Under the pieces are notes generated by a model, which did no database searches, was not told where the DNA came from, and saw nothing but the letters and a program-made list of their open reading frames with translations. The position numbers and the translations under genes were made by a program. From assembly GCA_036346225.1 (NCBI GenBank), contig JARFIW010000999.1, positions 4,323,001 to 4,387,000 on the forward strand: 64,000 nt of DNA, read 5' to 3'. This stretch comes from Platerodrilus igneus (taxonomy: Eukaryota; Arthropoda; Insecta; Coleoptera; Lycidae). Within the stretch, counting starts at the first letter, position 1. Each line of letters opens with the position of its first letter. Below are positions 47,581 through 59,184 of this stretch, one piece after another.

Positions 47581-50125
47581 CAGTGTGTCCAAATTTCGAG
47601 TCTCTACATTGTGATTTCAGTTATTATAAGAGATAGAAATTGGGTTAAATGGGGAAAGATTTGGAGGAATCCAGGCCAGTTTTGTATCCGTTTACAAAAT
47701 TGGTGTAAGTTGTCTGGTTTTGGAGATATTCGAAGAAAACTAAAAATGGCGGATTTTGTTTTTTGATAATAAAACATGAATCATAAGTCGCACCATCACA
47801 AGACTTGCACATTATTAAGACACTTTTCTAAAAGGAGTATTTTAGCATAAACAGAATCATTCGACTGTCTTTTGTTTTCGAGGAAACGCCCACAACTTTT
47901 GTTTTTCTTATGGCCGCCATTTTGAATATTAGGTGAATGCTATGCACCTTAAAATTACCTTTTCAACGATATGCCACATGTCTATAAAAAATGCAAAAAC
48001 TATCCTAAATTTTAAAAATAACTAAATTTGTATGTTCTTTAACGTTTGGTAATCCCAACAGGGCAAAAATTTGATTTCTACTTTCCAAACAGTAGTAGTA
48101 GTAGTAGTACCACATACATTTTGTTAAGTAGAACTCGTAAAGTATTGGATATAAATCTTAAAATTAACTTAAACATAAAACTGTAGCCTATCTTATCTAA
48201 TTTAGGGAACAAAATTAAATGTGTACGAAACAGCAAACTATCATCTAAATTCCTTCCCGTAGATGCTGAAAATGCTGTCCGTTTGCATCACGGCACATTC
48301 GACAATTAATTAAAACTTTCCGTACCACTCTGCTTAACGTGCGCCTATTTATAGAGTTAAGAATGTCACGGACTCTTTCCTGCAGTTCGTTTATATTATG
48401 AGGCGGTTCAAACTCATATACCTCATTTTTAGCAAAACCCCATAAATAAAAATCAAGTGATGTAAGATCTGGTGATCTTGCCGGCCACATAATTGGTCCA
48501 CTATTGCATTTAATATTTTGGCCAAAATGTTCAGCTAAAAGGGCGCTAACTTCTCGGGAATTGTGAGCTGGACAACCATCTTGCTGAAACCATAGTTTTC
48601 GAAAATCATCATCATTTGGTACAAGTCTTCTAATAGCCGGAATTATTTGGTCTCTTAACAATTCCGTATATCTGGCACCATTGAGGTTATTGACAAAATA
48701 AAAGGGTCCAATCAAATTATTACCTATAAAAGTATTAATTACATTGGTTAATTTACTAAAATATTTATATCATAATTAACTACCTAAGATACCACACCAA
48801 ACGCTAAATCCATATCTCGTTTGAAATTTGCGTTGCGCCGTCAGATGATGATTTTCAGTGCTCCAGTGATGCGTGTTATGTTTATTGAACACCCCGCAAT
48901 TGGTAAACCGCGTTTCGTATGTCCATATTATCAATTCTGGAAAGTGCGGTTCTTCCTCGCATTTTTGGATGTACCAATTACAAAAACGCATTCGTCTGGC
49001 GAAATCTTCTCTTTTGAGGCCTTGGACAATAGTAGGTTTATAAAAATGAAACTTTTCCTTTTTTAAAATATTATGAACAGTTGATTTTGGAACATTAAGT
49101 TCACGGCTTACAGATCTTACGGATGTGGATGGATTTCGTGTTACCGCCTCAGTAATGCTTAGAACACGTTCCCTATTGTTTAAGTCGTATTGTTCCCTAG
49201 TCTGTTCAAAAGCACCATAATTCAGTAAATTCGATACAATTTTTCTGAAGTATGTTTTATGCGGTTGTCGTCTTTCTGGATACAATTCCAAATATCTGGC
49301 GGATGCCGTATCAGCGTTCCGAAACGATTGTAAATAAGTATTTAGCATATCAAACTTTTCCTCATTCGAAAACTTGTAGACATGTGCCATTTTTTAAATT
49401 AAAAATGCAGCACCACCGGCACCAAAACTTACAACACACACAAGTTTATCTAAATTTTAGAATTTGTTTGACATATAACTGTAATTCAATTGTTTGGTTT
49501 TGTTACATACCACCGCCTACTATTAGAAAACGATATCATTTTAACTCTAGTACCACCATAATTAATAATTTCTGACAAATGCTGTTTGTGTACATTATAA
49601 AATGTGTATTGTACTTTTCATAAAGTAGAAATCAAATTTTTGCCCTGTTGGGATTACCAAACGTTAAAGAACATACAAATTTAGTTATTTTTAAAATTTA
49701 GGATAGTTTTTGCATTTTTTATAGACATGTGGCATATCGTTGAAAAGGTAATTTTAAGGTGCATAGCATTCACCTAATATTCAAAATGGCGGCCATAAGA
49801 AAAACAAAAGTTGTGGGCGTTTCCTCGAAAACAAAAGACAGTCGAATGATTCTGTTTATGCTAAAATACTCCTTTTAGAAAAGTGTCTTAATAATGTGCA
49901 AGTCTTGTGATGGCGCGACTCATGATTCATGTTTTATTATCAAAAAACAAAATCCGCCATTTTTAGTTTTCTTCGAATATCTCCAAAACCAGACAACTTA
50001 CACCAATTTTGTAAACGGATACAAAACTGGCCTGGATTCCTCCAAATCTTTCCCCATTTAACCCAATTTCTATCTCTTATAATAATTGAAATCACAATGT
50101 AGAGACTCGAAATTTGGACACACTG
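47581..50125 (-). mobile_element. Mariner/IS630-type element 2
   Basis: Begins CAGTGTGTCCAAATTTCGAG and ends in its inverse, flanked by TA (47579-47580 and 50126-50127). Terminal inverted repeats are 504 bp each (47581-48084 and 49622-50125) with only a few mismatches. A (AGT)n run sits just inside the left repeat (48091-48109). One transposase gene, minus strand, lies between. Length 2545 bp. It landed in the provirus 5' LTR, so it is younger than the provirus. Confidence 0.93.
48245..49390 (-). CDS. Mariner 2 transposase, two exons, catalytic Asp replaced
   Basis: Exon 1 is 49390-48784 and exon 2 is 48723-48245. Removing 48724-48783 (GTAGTT...TTATAG) joins ...CGILG to NNLIGPFYF in frame and gives 361 residues, a normal length. 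In order: helix-turn-helix (KFSNEEKFDMLNTYLQSF), second HTH (VSRELNVPKSTVHNILKK), WTYETRF where the first catalytic Asp is expected (Tyr instead, codon TAC), QQDGCPAHNS (second Asp) and PARSPDLTSLDFYLWG (third Asp), 36 residues apart. It should bind the terminal repeats and cut at TA, but without the first Asp it is predicted inactive. If the intron is not real, the protein ends at CGILGS. Confidence 0.85.
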
Positions 50126-50146
50126 TATATTGGGGGATACATAACT

Positions 50147-50407
50147 CGCTTAGTTTGAGAAAAGCACTGAAATGATTTTTATCAATCGAGTACCACAATA
50201 AAGCTTATTATTTATAGATGTGCCCGCAGTAGGTTTTTCTTTAAATAAAAAGCGTAATATTAATGGTGACGACGTTTAAGGTTATCATTATATTGAACGT
50301 AATCGTTTACAGTAAACATAAAGCACGAAGGTTATCGATTTAAAACGAAGTATGACGAGTACACTGTTAATAAGAAAGGCGAATGTGCGATACATGTTTA
50401 TAAACCA
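50147..50407. other. Provirus flank, no gene recognised
   Basis: Short AT-rich stretch between the provirus 5' LTR and the OTU-like fragment. No open frame or repeat end is recognised. Confidence 0.4.
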
Positions 50408-50760
50408 TTGAGGTCTGATCTGAAATCAAAGTTTATTTCCATTGAGTGCTCGTTGATTCTTATAGCTAGATTCCTATCCATTCAAAATTGTTTAGTAAAC
50501 ACGTTAGTTTTAATAATGGAACGTCATCCAATTTTAAGTGACGGTAATTATTTGTTTAGAACAGTTGCTTATTCTACATTTAACAGTGACAAAATCCATC
50601 GTGACATCCGCTTGCAACTAGCTGAAAAAATCAAGAACGAGTGGAATTTATTTACAGCGTTTATTATTTGAGATCCATCGTATTGTCTACCGGTTACTAA
50701 TGCGATGGAATATGACAATTTAATATCTTGTTACGTAAAATTTCTGAAATCGATCGATTT
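50408..50760 (+). pseudogene. OTU cysteine-protease-like fragment with Cys lost
   Basis: From about 50517 the frame reads ILSDGNYLFRTVAYSTFNSD then KIHRDIRLQLAEKIKNEW. This matches the start of OTU-type deubiquitinase domains (DGNCLFRA..., then a helix with RxxL), which also occur in some transposons. The catalytic Cys of DGNC is Tyr here. After a TGA at 50669-50671 the same frame continues DPSYCLPVTNAMEYDNLISC. The distal His is not identified. It is a relic of either a transposon-borne or a host OTU gene; nothing nearby decides which. Confidence 0.55.
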
Positions 50761-51599
50761 CTGCATTAATTTCCAACTACCTTAATTAAGCACTTCCTAC
50801 AAATTCTAATTTAAGCAACGGCCCGCTTTTTATAATATTCCAACTGAAATGAATAATCAAACAATTCTGTAAATATTTCGTTAAGTTTTCAGTACTTCGG
50901 TAAATACGTGGAATTTATTCTATATTTTGTTTATCGCTCAAGTGTTTTTAATAGATTCGTTAGAAGACTAGAAACTTTGCATTAGAAATTCGTTGAAATA
51001 AGTTCTAAACCCCCCTGCTTATCGTCAAACCACATTTTAATAGTTTATTCTTTGAAACACTGTGTTGTAAAGATATAAAGCGATTTTGTTCGACACATGG
51101 CCGACTTTACTATGCACAGCTGCACCTAGCGTGTTCAGTTCAGGCACATGTAATTTGAAGGTTAGAGTTCATCGCTACTATCGGTAAGAATGCATTAGTT
51201 TCTAAAATAATGCTGCCGTAACAAAGTTCATTACGTAAATTTTGCATGTAATGATTTCCTTTTGAAGCTTGTAACTACTTTAGGTTGCTGTATGCAATTT
51301 ATTATGACTCTATGAATAATTTTGTTAATTAATTTACCAAAAGCTCATTTTGATAAAGTATAAAGTACAATGAGTACGACGATTTTTTGTGATTAATAGT
51401 GTGTTCAACCTAAGAAATTATACATCACCGGCTGTACAGATGTAGACGTACAATCGTCATAGTTATCTTGTTTATCACAAATTGAAATACCAACATGTTA
51501 ATTTATAGGACGTAAATCCTGTATGATGAAATTTGAACTTAGAGTATTTTATCAACTTATAATATTTGCCAAAAGCTAAGTAAATTTTCTAAAATATTG
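50761..51599. other. No gene recognised
   Basis: AT-rich, no long frames. Some weak similarity to 32440-32900 in short blocks (TATCTTGTTTA, CAACATGTTAA) suggests repeat S may start here. Confidence 0.3.
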
Positions 51600-51816
51600 T
51601 GAGGTCGTAGTAGCGCTACATTGACTATTTAATATGAAAAATAATGTCTATAATTAAATATCTGATTCAAAAATTACATTTATAAGAATTAAATTTTATT
51701 AGGTACACTTATAATTTATAATGTTATTTACTTGTCTTAAAAGAGAATATAGAGTTATTTTTTTGACTTCAGTTCATTTCTCAGTAATCATTAAATTTTC
51801 CAAATTTTGTTAGGTA

Positions 51817-53128
51817 CAGTATTGCCCGAAATAAACAGTACTGAAACTAAGTTGGCGGTGTTTTTATGCGTGTGCTGTCACACTCAAGTTAGCTAGTATA
51901 GACCTGTCAAGTAAACCTCAAACAAGTAATTAGTAGGGCCTAATTGTTAAAAATGGTGTTAAGTACAGAGGAGAAAGTGTTTCTGGTAGAGCATTATTTT
52001 CGTTCATACGGAATCGGCCGACGTAATGGTGCAAGTTTGCTATACGTGTCTGATCAATTCACACAAAGGTTTAATAAACGTTCTCCAAGTAATGCTGTAA
52101 TTTTGAAGGTTATTGAAAAGTTTAGAAATACAGGTAGTGTATTGTGCCAACGAAAAGGAAACTCGGGGCGTCCCAGGACAGTTAACGACAACAATAACCA
52201 TGAACGTGTTTTGAGCAAATCTTAGAAAATCCGAAAGTCAGCCAGGCAAAGACAGCGTTACAACTTGATTTAAAAGAACTTCCTTTCAAAGAATCCTGAA
52301 GGAGCTGGGTACATTTTCGTATGTGATTCAGGTACATCAACAACTACATCCTCGGGATTATCGCAGTAGAGTGGAATATTGCGCCAGAATTCTCGCGTTA
52401 CAGTATGAAAATCCTGAATTTTTGAAAAATGTTTGGTTTTCAGACGAAGCACATTTTCACTTGTCAGGCTATGTGAATCGTCGCACAAATCGATTTCTGG
52501 GCTTTGCCAGACCCGATGAGGTTCAAGAGGTTCCTTTACATAGTGAAAAAGTGAGTGTCTGGTGTGCTGTTTCCGGACACGGAATCATTGGTCCGTACTT
52601 TATCGAAGAGAATGGTAGGCAAGTCACACTTAATCAACAGAGGTACAGACAAATTTTAACACGATTTATCCCTGATCTACGTCAATTCTGTCGTGCACGT
52701 AACTTGGCATTTCGAAACCAATTTTTCAGCAGGACGGGGCAACTTGCCATACTGCTGCCGCAATTCGTCAATTTCTTCAAGAACATTTTCCAAGCAAATT
52801 CATATCACGATTTACTGACTTCCCTTATCCTTCACATTCTCCAGACCTCACACCTCCAGACGCATACATTTGGGGCATGGCTAAAAATGCCGTTTTCAAA
52901 CGGGCACCACAAACCATCGATGAATTAAAGGATGCCGTTAGAGTCTTCTTCGCAGCCCTGAGACAACCCTTATTCAATAACATGACCAGAAACTTAGAAC
53001 ATCGTTATGAAGTCTGTCTCGAACGATGAGGTGCACATTTAGAACATATAATAAAGTGTCAATAATATGTATTTTTTAAATATACAAAACAATTACAATT
53101 TCAGTACTGTTTATTTCGGGCAATACTG
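51817..53128 (+). mobile_element. Mariner/IS630-type element 3
   Basis: 1312 bp, starting CAGTATTGCCCGAAATAAAC and ending in its inverse, flanked by TA (51815-51816 and 53129-53130). Terminal inverted repeats are short, 30 bp, unlike the 257-bp and 504-bp repeats of the other two. It has one plus-strand transposase gene filling most of the element. Confidence 0.93.
51944..53055 (+). pseudogene. Mariner 3 transposase, broken by frameshifts
   Basis: N-terminal frame (51953-52225): HTH region VLSTEEKVFLVEHYF and linker GNSGRPRTV (GRPR-type). Frameshifts near 52218 and 52275 lead to the frame at 52323-52730 with the first catalytic Asp in VWFSDEAHFHLSGYVN and KVSVWCAVSGHGIIGPYF. Another shift near 52730 leads to QQDGATCHTAA (second Asp) and HSPDLTPPDAYIWGMAKNAV (third Asp), 36 residues apart. 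A TGA near 53028 precedes the likely end. All catalytic residues survive, but at least three frameshifts make it dead. Confidence 0.88.
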
Positions 53129-53640
53129 TATTTACAAGGTAAAATTACCCGAAAGTGTTCCACGATATAGTGGAAACAAATTGAACTTAATTCAAAGATT
53201 ACATATTCATACTGGTCCGTAAAATATATAGAGTGTCTATGTTGGTAGAAATTTTGTTTCAGAGTCGCCCTACTCAACGTTAGATCCTTGAAAAAGACGA
53301 TCAGATGTAAGTATCATATTTGTGACAATCAAACCTTGTATTTAAAGTGGTTAGCGATTACTTAGGTTTCAAAATTTTCCTTTAAGCAAATTTGTTTAGT
53401 CAGTTGCTTTATAAAGAATTTAGGTGGCGTCCATTATCTTGTTTCTTTCAACCTAAATATACCCACTGACTCAATCTCATGCAACCGTGGGCTAAAAACT
53501 TAGTTAGCTAAAAGTCTTAAGAGTGTTCTTTTACTATAAGCCAATTTCCATCCAAACCCTACCCTGGGCTTGTTACAGTTACATAAGAATTCTCGATAGG
53601 TAATATTAAATCTACCACGATTTTTATTGTGGATTAGATT

Positions 53641-55599
53641 AAAATAAAAAATATATAACAAGTTCAATTAGGCATACATAACCTAACCTATTAACAAAGA
53701 CTTTTTAGAATCTCAGGATGTTGTTAATAACAACCAATACTATTTAAGATTAAATATTTTAATTTTCCGGACATACTCAATAATTATTAACTTTCACATT
53801 TACTCTTAATTTATTATTTCAAAAATGTAAACAATTAACATTTCAACGGCATATATCAATATTAAAAATGGGGTTTCTATAAAATTCACTTCAAAATCGC
53901 AAGGAGATAATAAGGTCAAACGACGTTAAATAGCTTAGGAATTTCCAACTTGGACAAAACTTCAAACCCTTACTTGATTGAAATACAGATGAAATCTAAA
54001 CTTGCACGTTCCTTCAGAACAAACAACATACCAGATGTTCAACAGCTTACAAAAATGTCAGCGATGCACTTATACCATTCCATGAATTTATGCAAATCTT
54101 GAACCTTGCTAATACCATCACGAAATTGATAGATGTTTCTCAAATGATCCAATCTAAACCCTAACCAAAAAATCTTACTGAAGATTAATTTATCAATTCA
54201 GAATTAAATTCCAAACACTGATTATTCTAACATTTCAATATCCAAATTAAATCTTCGGAAATTATATACCTTTCTCTAAATTATTTTTGTTGCACTATGA
54301 AAAAGAATTAACAAAATACCACGAGATTAATTTATACTCACTGTGTTGCTTACGCTTGATAAATTGATACGAATTTTACTTGGCCCTTTACTTTACCCAG
54401 TGAACAAAGTCTTCCGACAAAGCTAGGGGTCTATTCCTGGGTAGAGCAATGAAAAGTGGGGGGGAGTCAAATTCTGTTTACAAACCAAAGATAAGCTAAA
54501 TCAAACAGGCGCCACCATGTCCTGATGTAATTACGATAATTGCATAGCACAGTTATAAGGGCGGACTTGGAGACCCAAAGAAAAAATGATCGCCTTCGTT
54601 GACAAAAACATGTCTTAACAAAATAAGACGCAGCTCCAGTAAGAAATTGTAATAGTTAAATAAATAAAAAAGTGGAACACCATTTGTGTCCTGCAAAAAT
54701 ATATAAAAAAATAATAAAAAAGTATTTCCAATATAAAATTGGCATCAATTTATTACTCAGAAGGGTTTTAGCTTTATGTAATTAGATTTGATCGCACTTG
54801 ATCAAAATAAAAAATTTTCAATTTTGAACTAATTGTTTACTAAAAAAAAATATAACTTGTAACAATAAATTTTATTATTAACTGCATCAATTTTAAACTT
54901 TTAACTTTCCTTGTTGTCTTTATTATTATTAAGCAAGCAACTTTACTTTAAACATGAACTTGTGGTACAAATTAAATTCTAACCTGGGCAGATCTTTTCA
55001 GGTAGATAACAAATTATTAGCTCCTAACAATATCAGCATTTGAGCTTTCAAAATTACGTATAATAATCTAAGTGTAGATAAAGCTGATCACAAAAATAGG
55101 CATGTTTATTTAAATTGCATTACAGCTGCTCAAAGCATTTGCTTTTAAGGCAACATCTGTCAGCTGTACAAAGTAGAAAAATATGACGTCGGAAACACCT
55201 GTTGGCATTACCGACGGTTCATATGGAGCAAAGCATGTTTTTTTAGAACGCTAATTCAGTAAACTTTTGTTTTACAGCTTGTAAAACCAGCTCAACAATT
55301 AGTTGAAACTTTTACAATTTACGTGTAATAAGCATCAAAGCAAGTTAACGTGTTCCAAGTTTTGAAACACATGCAAAAAAAACTTATAGCTATCTACGAA
55401 CCAAAACTGCAATAGTCGCTTTACGACAAAGTAAGACGGGATCCCCGTTCTTCAAGCAAAGATAACAGCGTTTGCAATTTGAAACGACTTCATCCAAATC
55501 AACTTCTATAATTCCTTCCTAGACAAATTTCTTGTTAGGCAAAGTTTAAATCAATTATTCTTGTCGAGTAATATTTGTTGCGTTCCACGTGTCGAATCA
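53641..55599. other. Unclassified sequence containing dispersed repeat R, copy 2
   Basis: 54390-54760 carries the R blocks (GGGGTCTATTCCTGGGTAGA, AGGCGCCACC, ACACCATTTGTGTCCTGC). The rest is AT-rich without recognisable genes. Two further R relatives are at 24280 and 56410. Confidence 0.4.
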
Positions 55600-55740
55600 T
55601 ATCTAACGGTTGCATTTTACGTGTGTCCTTCTAAAGGTTGCATCTTACGTGTGGCCTTCTAAAGGTTGCATCTTACGTGTCGCCTTCTAAAGGTTGCATC
55701 TTACGTGTCGCCTTCTAAAGGTTGCATGTTACGTGTCGCG
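55600..55740. repeat. 28-bp tandem repeat, five units
   Basis: AAAGGTTGCATCTTACGTGT then a variable G/C-rich CGCCTTCT repeats five times, the first and last units diverged. Two overlapping small open frames exist only because the unit is not a multiple of three. No spacers, so it is not a CRISPR-like array. Confidence 0.92.
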
Positions 55741-58004
55741 CGTTATTCGAAGATATCTTCACCATTTGAAATGGATTCGAAGATTGCCAGCCTGCAGCCA
55801 AGGGTACATGTTGATATCGCTATCGCCTGTGGCCGACTATCACGTAACCAGGGCCGAGCGGTCGCGCCGTCAGGAGGGTAACGAAACAATCAAACAGAGA
55901 TGTGCTTGCAAATAGCTTTATACGACACAGATATCTGAATATAATTAGATTACTAAGGAACGATGCAGGCTTACCGCATTATTTTTGAAGTTAAGTGCAA
56001 ATAATTATTATTATTAATAAAATTGTTACATTATTCTTGAAATTATATGCAAAGAATTATTATTGAAAATAAAATTGTTACAAAATTAACATCGTGTATT
56101 ACAGACATCACTGAAGCAGAAACATATTAGAAAAAGCTCTCTTCTCAAATTAAAATAAAGCCAGGAATCTGATCACTACACGATATTTCCCTAGTTTTAC
56201 GGCTTTTTTCGAACCCGGCACCAAGCATAATCGCTCAAAGCCATCTTCTTGATAAGAAGTTCGACTTTCACCTACAACAGTTCTTACTCGATTATTACTT
56301 ACTGTTAGGGTTAATTGGATAATTAAAGTAACCCGTGAGTTCTTTAATATTCTCAGATGGAACCAGTGAACTTTAAGGAAGGATTTCCTTAAAATGATGG
56401 AACGCAAATATCTTCCGACTATGCTAGGGGTCTATTCCTTGGATAGAGCTTATGAGGATTGGTCGTGGTTTTTTTTACAAAACATTATTTGCTTACTATG
56501 GCTTATTCATACCAAAATAAGGGTTTAGGGGGGGCGCCACCAAGTTTTAACAGAGGTGGGAGTCTTTAGAGAAGAATATCGTAATAACTGCATACGCAGG
56601 AGCTGTAAAAAAATGAATTAAATTAACAAAGTGAGGACCCAAGAGATATACTCTTGCTATCTCATAATAAAAAAAGGCTGAAAAGATTAATTATGCACAC
56701 ACCTTTATAGACACAAATATTAGGCATCAAATTCTGAAACAGCAATTAGAGCTTCTTTGGTAAATAGGAGCTACAAATATCATTATCTCGAAGGTATTTA
56801 TGCCTTTTGTTCCGTGACCTGATTACACTATTTCTGAACTCACTTGTTCAAAATAAAACAATTAATTAAGAGAATTAAATGGTAATTCTTTAATTAAAAG
56901 TTGTTTCGTGATAAAAATTGTATGTACAAAATTTACATTTCAAAAAGGTTACTATAATTTCTTCTACACAAAAGTAGAACTATAAATTTGAATGAAATAT
57001 CAAGTACGTTAAGCGTTTCTTTGTACTACAAAAATTAACTCAAATCAATACCAAAAATATCAGATCTGCTATTCGGTTGACAAGTGTATATGAAAGTATC
57101 GAAAATATTGAATAACTCAATGTTCAACTATAATTATACATAAATGAAACTTTAATCAGAACTCAATGGAGTTGCTTAATTTCGTTAATAATAATAACTG
57201 TTATTACACTGTATTTATATTGGCAATAAAAATTTATCAAAGTCTTTCCTAGTTTGTTAAGCAAAATAATAGTTATAGGTCATCACAAGGTTATTTTTCT
57301 GGTAAAACTTTGTATCAAAGTTCGCCAAGTGCGGACGTGATGTAAAATAATATAAATCTCTTACCTCGTTTCAACAGGTTTTTGTTTGTGTGACAGCGTT
57401 ACATTGTGTTAGAGCAGATGTATATACATACGGTCCCTGGACAAACAACTGACGTCGCCTTCACGTGTTGTACTACAAATAACCAGCTGCGTGTTTCTTG
57501 TATCCAACCATATGAGCTTAAAGCGTAATTCGTATACGCAATAACCGGACAAATCAAAATCCATTCCAACGGTTATCACAAAAATGCAAAACTTCAATGA
57601 ACTACTATATTTAGATCGCTACCATTATAATTATCTTGCATGTAATTATCCACATAGTTACTTGTAAATTCATCTTAGCAATTTTAAAAAGACCATTACT
57701 GTTAATTATTGGACGTTTGATTGAAACCATAAAATTGCTATCTAAATTGAAGAACATTCCGGTGAAATTTCAAATATACAGTTTCATCGCAGAACATTTT
57801 ATTAAATTTAGCTATTATGGTAAAGTTGAAAGACGTTCATGTTAGAACAATATTTCTTATCGATGCTTTAAAATAATTGAATTGTAAACTCGATTATCGT
57901 AAATGCAAAGAAAAGATCCATATAATCATGCAACACAAAATTTAAACGGGCTAATTTTTATAAAACCAGATAAAACGGGATCAAGCTAAACAAAAGAATG
58001 TACT
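55741..58004. other. Unclassified sequence containing dispersed repeat R, copy 3
   Basis: 56410-56700 shows the R blocks CTAGGGGTCTATTCCTTGGA and GGGGCGCCACC. The minus frame at 56150-56407 and the plus frame at 57636-57845 have no family features. The remainder is AT-rich with nothing recognised. Confidence 0.35.
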
Positions 58005-58100
58005 AAAGAATATAAAAAAGAATATTCAAAAGAATATTCAAAAGAATATTCAAAAGAATATTTGAAAGAATATTCGAAAGAATATTCAAAAGAGCGCTAC
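58005..58100. repeat. 12-bp tandem repeat with GAATATTC palindromes
   Basis: AAAAGAATATTC repeats about seven times with small changes (TTGAAAG, CGAAAG). Each unit has an inverted GAA-TA-TTC core. Confidence 0.9.
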
Positions 58101-59184
58101 AACAAAATTATTTAGTTTGTCTAGGAGATTATATTCAATTGCTTACCATTATTAAAAACACTATATCAAGTGTTTATTACACTTGAGCTTTCACAAGGGC
58201 TTAAAGCCACACGCAAATTACTCGCTAGAACTCTGAGGTTCTCCATGACCCCTTCGTGCTAAGTGTTCTAACTAGAATGACCGTTGACACGTTGTGTACG
58301 AAATATGTCTTGTTGATCGGGTACACTCCAAAGTCAGCGCTTGGGATACCATTATTTACAACCCTGTTTTTAGTTTTGTTTCAGTTGGTCAGATTTTTAT
58401 GTTTGTTAGATTGTTAGAGCTTGTTAGGTTTGTTATATTTTTAGGTTTGTTAGATTTTTATTTAGTTTTTTATTTAGGGTAGATTAACTATGAAGTCAGA
58501 ATTAATCAGAAGCACGATTATTTTCGCGTTTAAACCCAATGTAGTACCTCCGGGTGGAGCATTGGGGACGTGGCCGCAAGTATAGCGGCCCTAATTCAAA
58601 TTATAATGTGCACGAAATATGAAAGGTGTTTGGCCTTGAAACATTTATACAAATAGTTAACGCCTGATGTTAGCAACCAAACTAGCATCTGTGTATTGTG
58701 GTTAGACCACATGATCCCAATACGGATATTTATTTAATTGACGATGTTTACTGGTTTAATGGAACAGACAAAAAGATGTATTTAACTAATAATTTATTGG
58801 TGCTTTGCAGTGGTCAAAAAAACTGTTACACAGTTAACATAAAAGTGTTTGTCAATCATAGACAACTAATTGTCAATTCGACAGTTACAACGACCGAGTG
58901 AATCATTCTACATAGAAGGAGGGAGATCTTGAAATGAATCTTATAAGAGTTATTACCTGTCACCGTGCAGTTTGAAATGATGCTCACAGTTTTGAAGCAA
59001 AAAGTTAAATTAATACATCAGATAATAAATATATGAGGTAAAACAGAAGTGTAAAATCAATTACCACTTAGAAATTTACAATGATGTAGGGCTTGAAATA
59101 ACTTTCTATCAAAACAATAGCATAAATATCCATAAAAATACTGATTGAAAATAAATTTGCTACAATGTTAGCACAGAATAGAAA
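58101..59184. other. No gene recognised
   Basis: A low-complexity stretch near 58400-58480 repeats GTTTGTTAG/TTTTTAGG. The 67-codon frame at 58698-58901 is open but matches no family I know and has no supporting context. Confidence 0.35.

Larger units (their letters stand above)
43523..50146 (-). mobile_element. Errantivirus-like (gypsy, env-bearing) provirus, defective
   Basis: Two related LTRs (43523-44077, and 47033-50146 split by mariner 2) have the AGTTA...TAACT ends typical of errantiviruses. They enclose, on the minus strand, protease, part of RT, the integrase C-terminus and env. Gag is absent: only about 150 bp separates the 5' LTR from the protease region. Pol has lost everything between the RT palm start and the integrase C-terminus. 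The LTRs differ at many positions, so the insertion is not recent. I find no clean target duplication (GGCG left, CGCT right). It cannot move on its own. Confidence 0.85.
47033..50146 (-). repeat. Provirus 5' LTR, interrupted by mariner 2
   Basis: The LTR starts at 50146 (AGTTATGTATCCCCCA), is broken after 19 bp by mariner 2 (47581-50125 plus TA), and resumes to end at 47033. Without the insert it is about 567 bp, matching the 555-bp 3' LTR. Confidence 0.85.
51600..53640. repeat. Dispersed repeat S, copy 2, split by mariner 3
   Basis: 51600-51816 and 53131-53640 match 32985-33660. The best-conserved part is 53380-53560. A strong splice-acceptor-like TTTTGTTTCAG (ending 53262) and donor GTAAGTATC (from 53307) bracket 44 bp. 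No protein family is recognised in that 44 bp. Confidence 0.6.

Noticed and set aside
43519..50150. 4-bp target duplication of the errantivirus-like provirus
   Set aside because: Flanks read GGCG and CGCT, which are not a direct repeat.
55600..55740. Possible CRISPR-like array
   Set aside because: The 28-bp units are directly adjacent with no unique spacers, and the window is eukaryotic.
58698..58901. 67-residue frame
   Set aside because: Open but unrecognised, no splice or promoter context.
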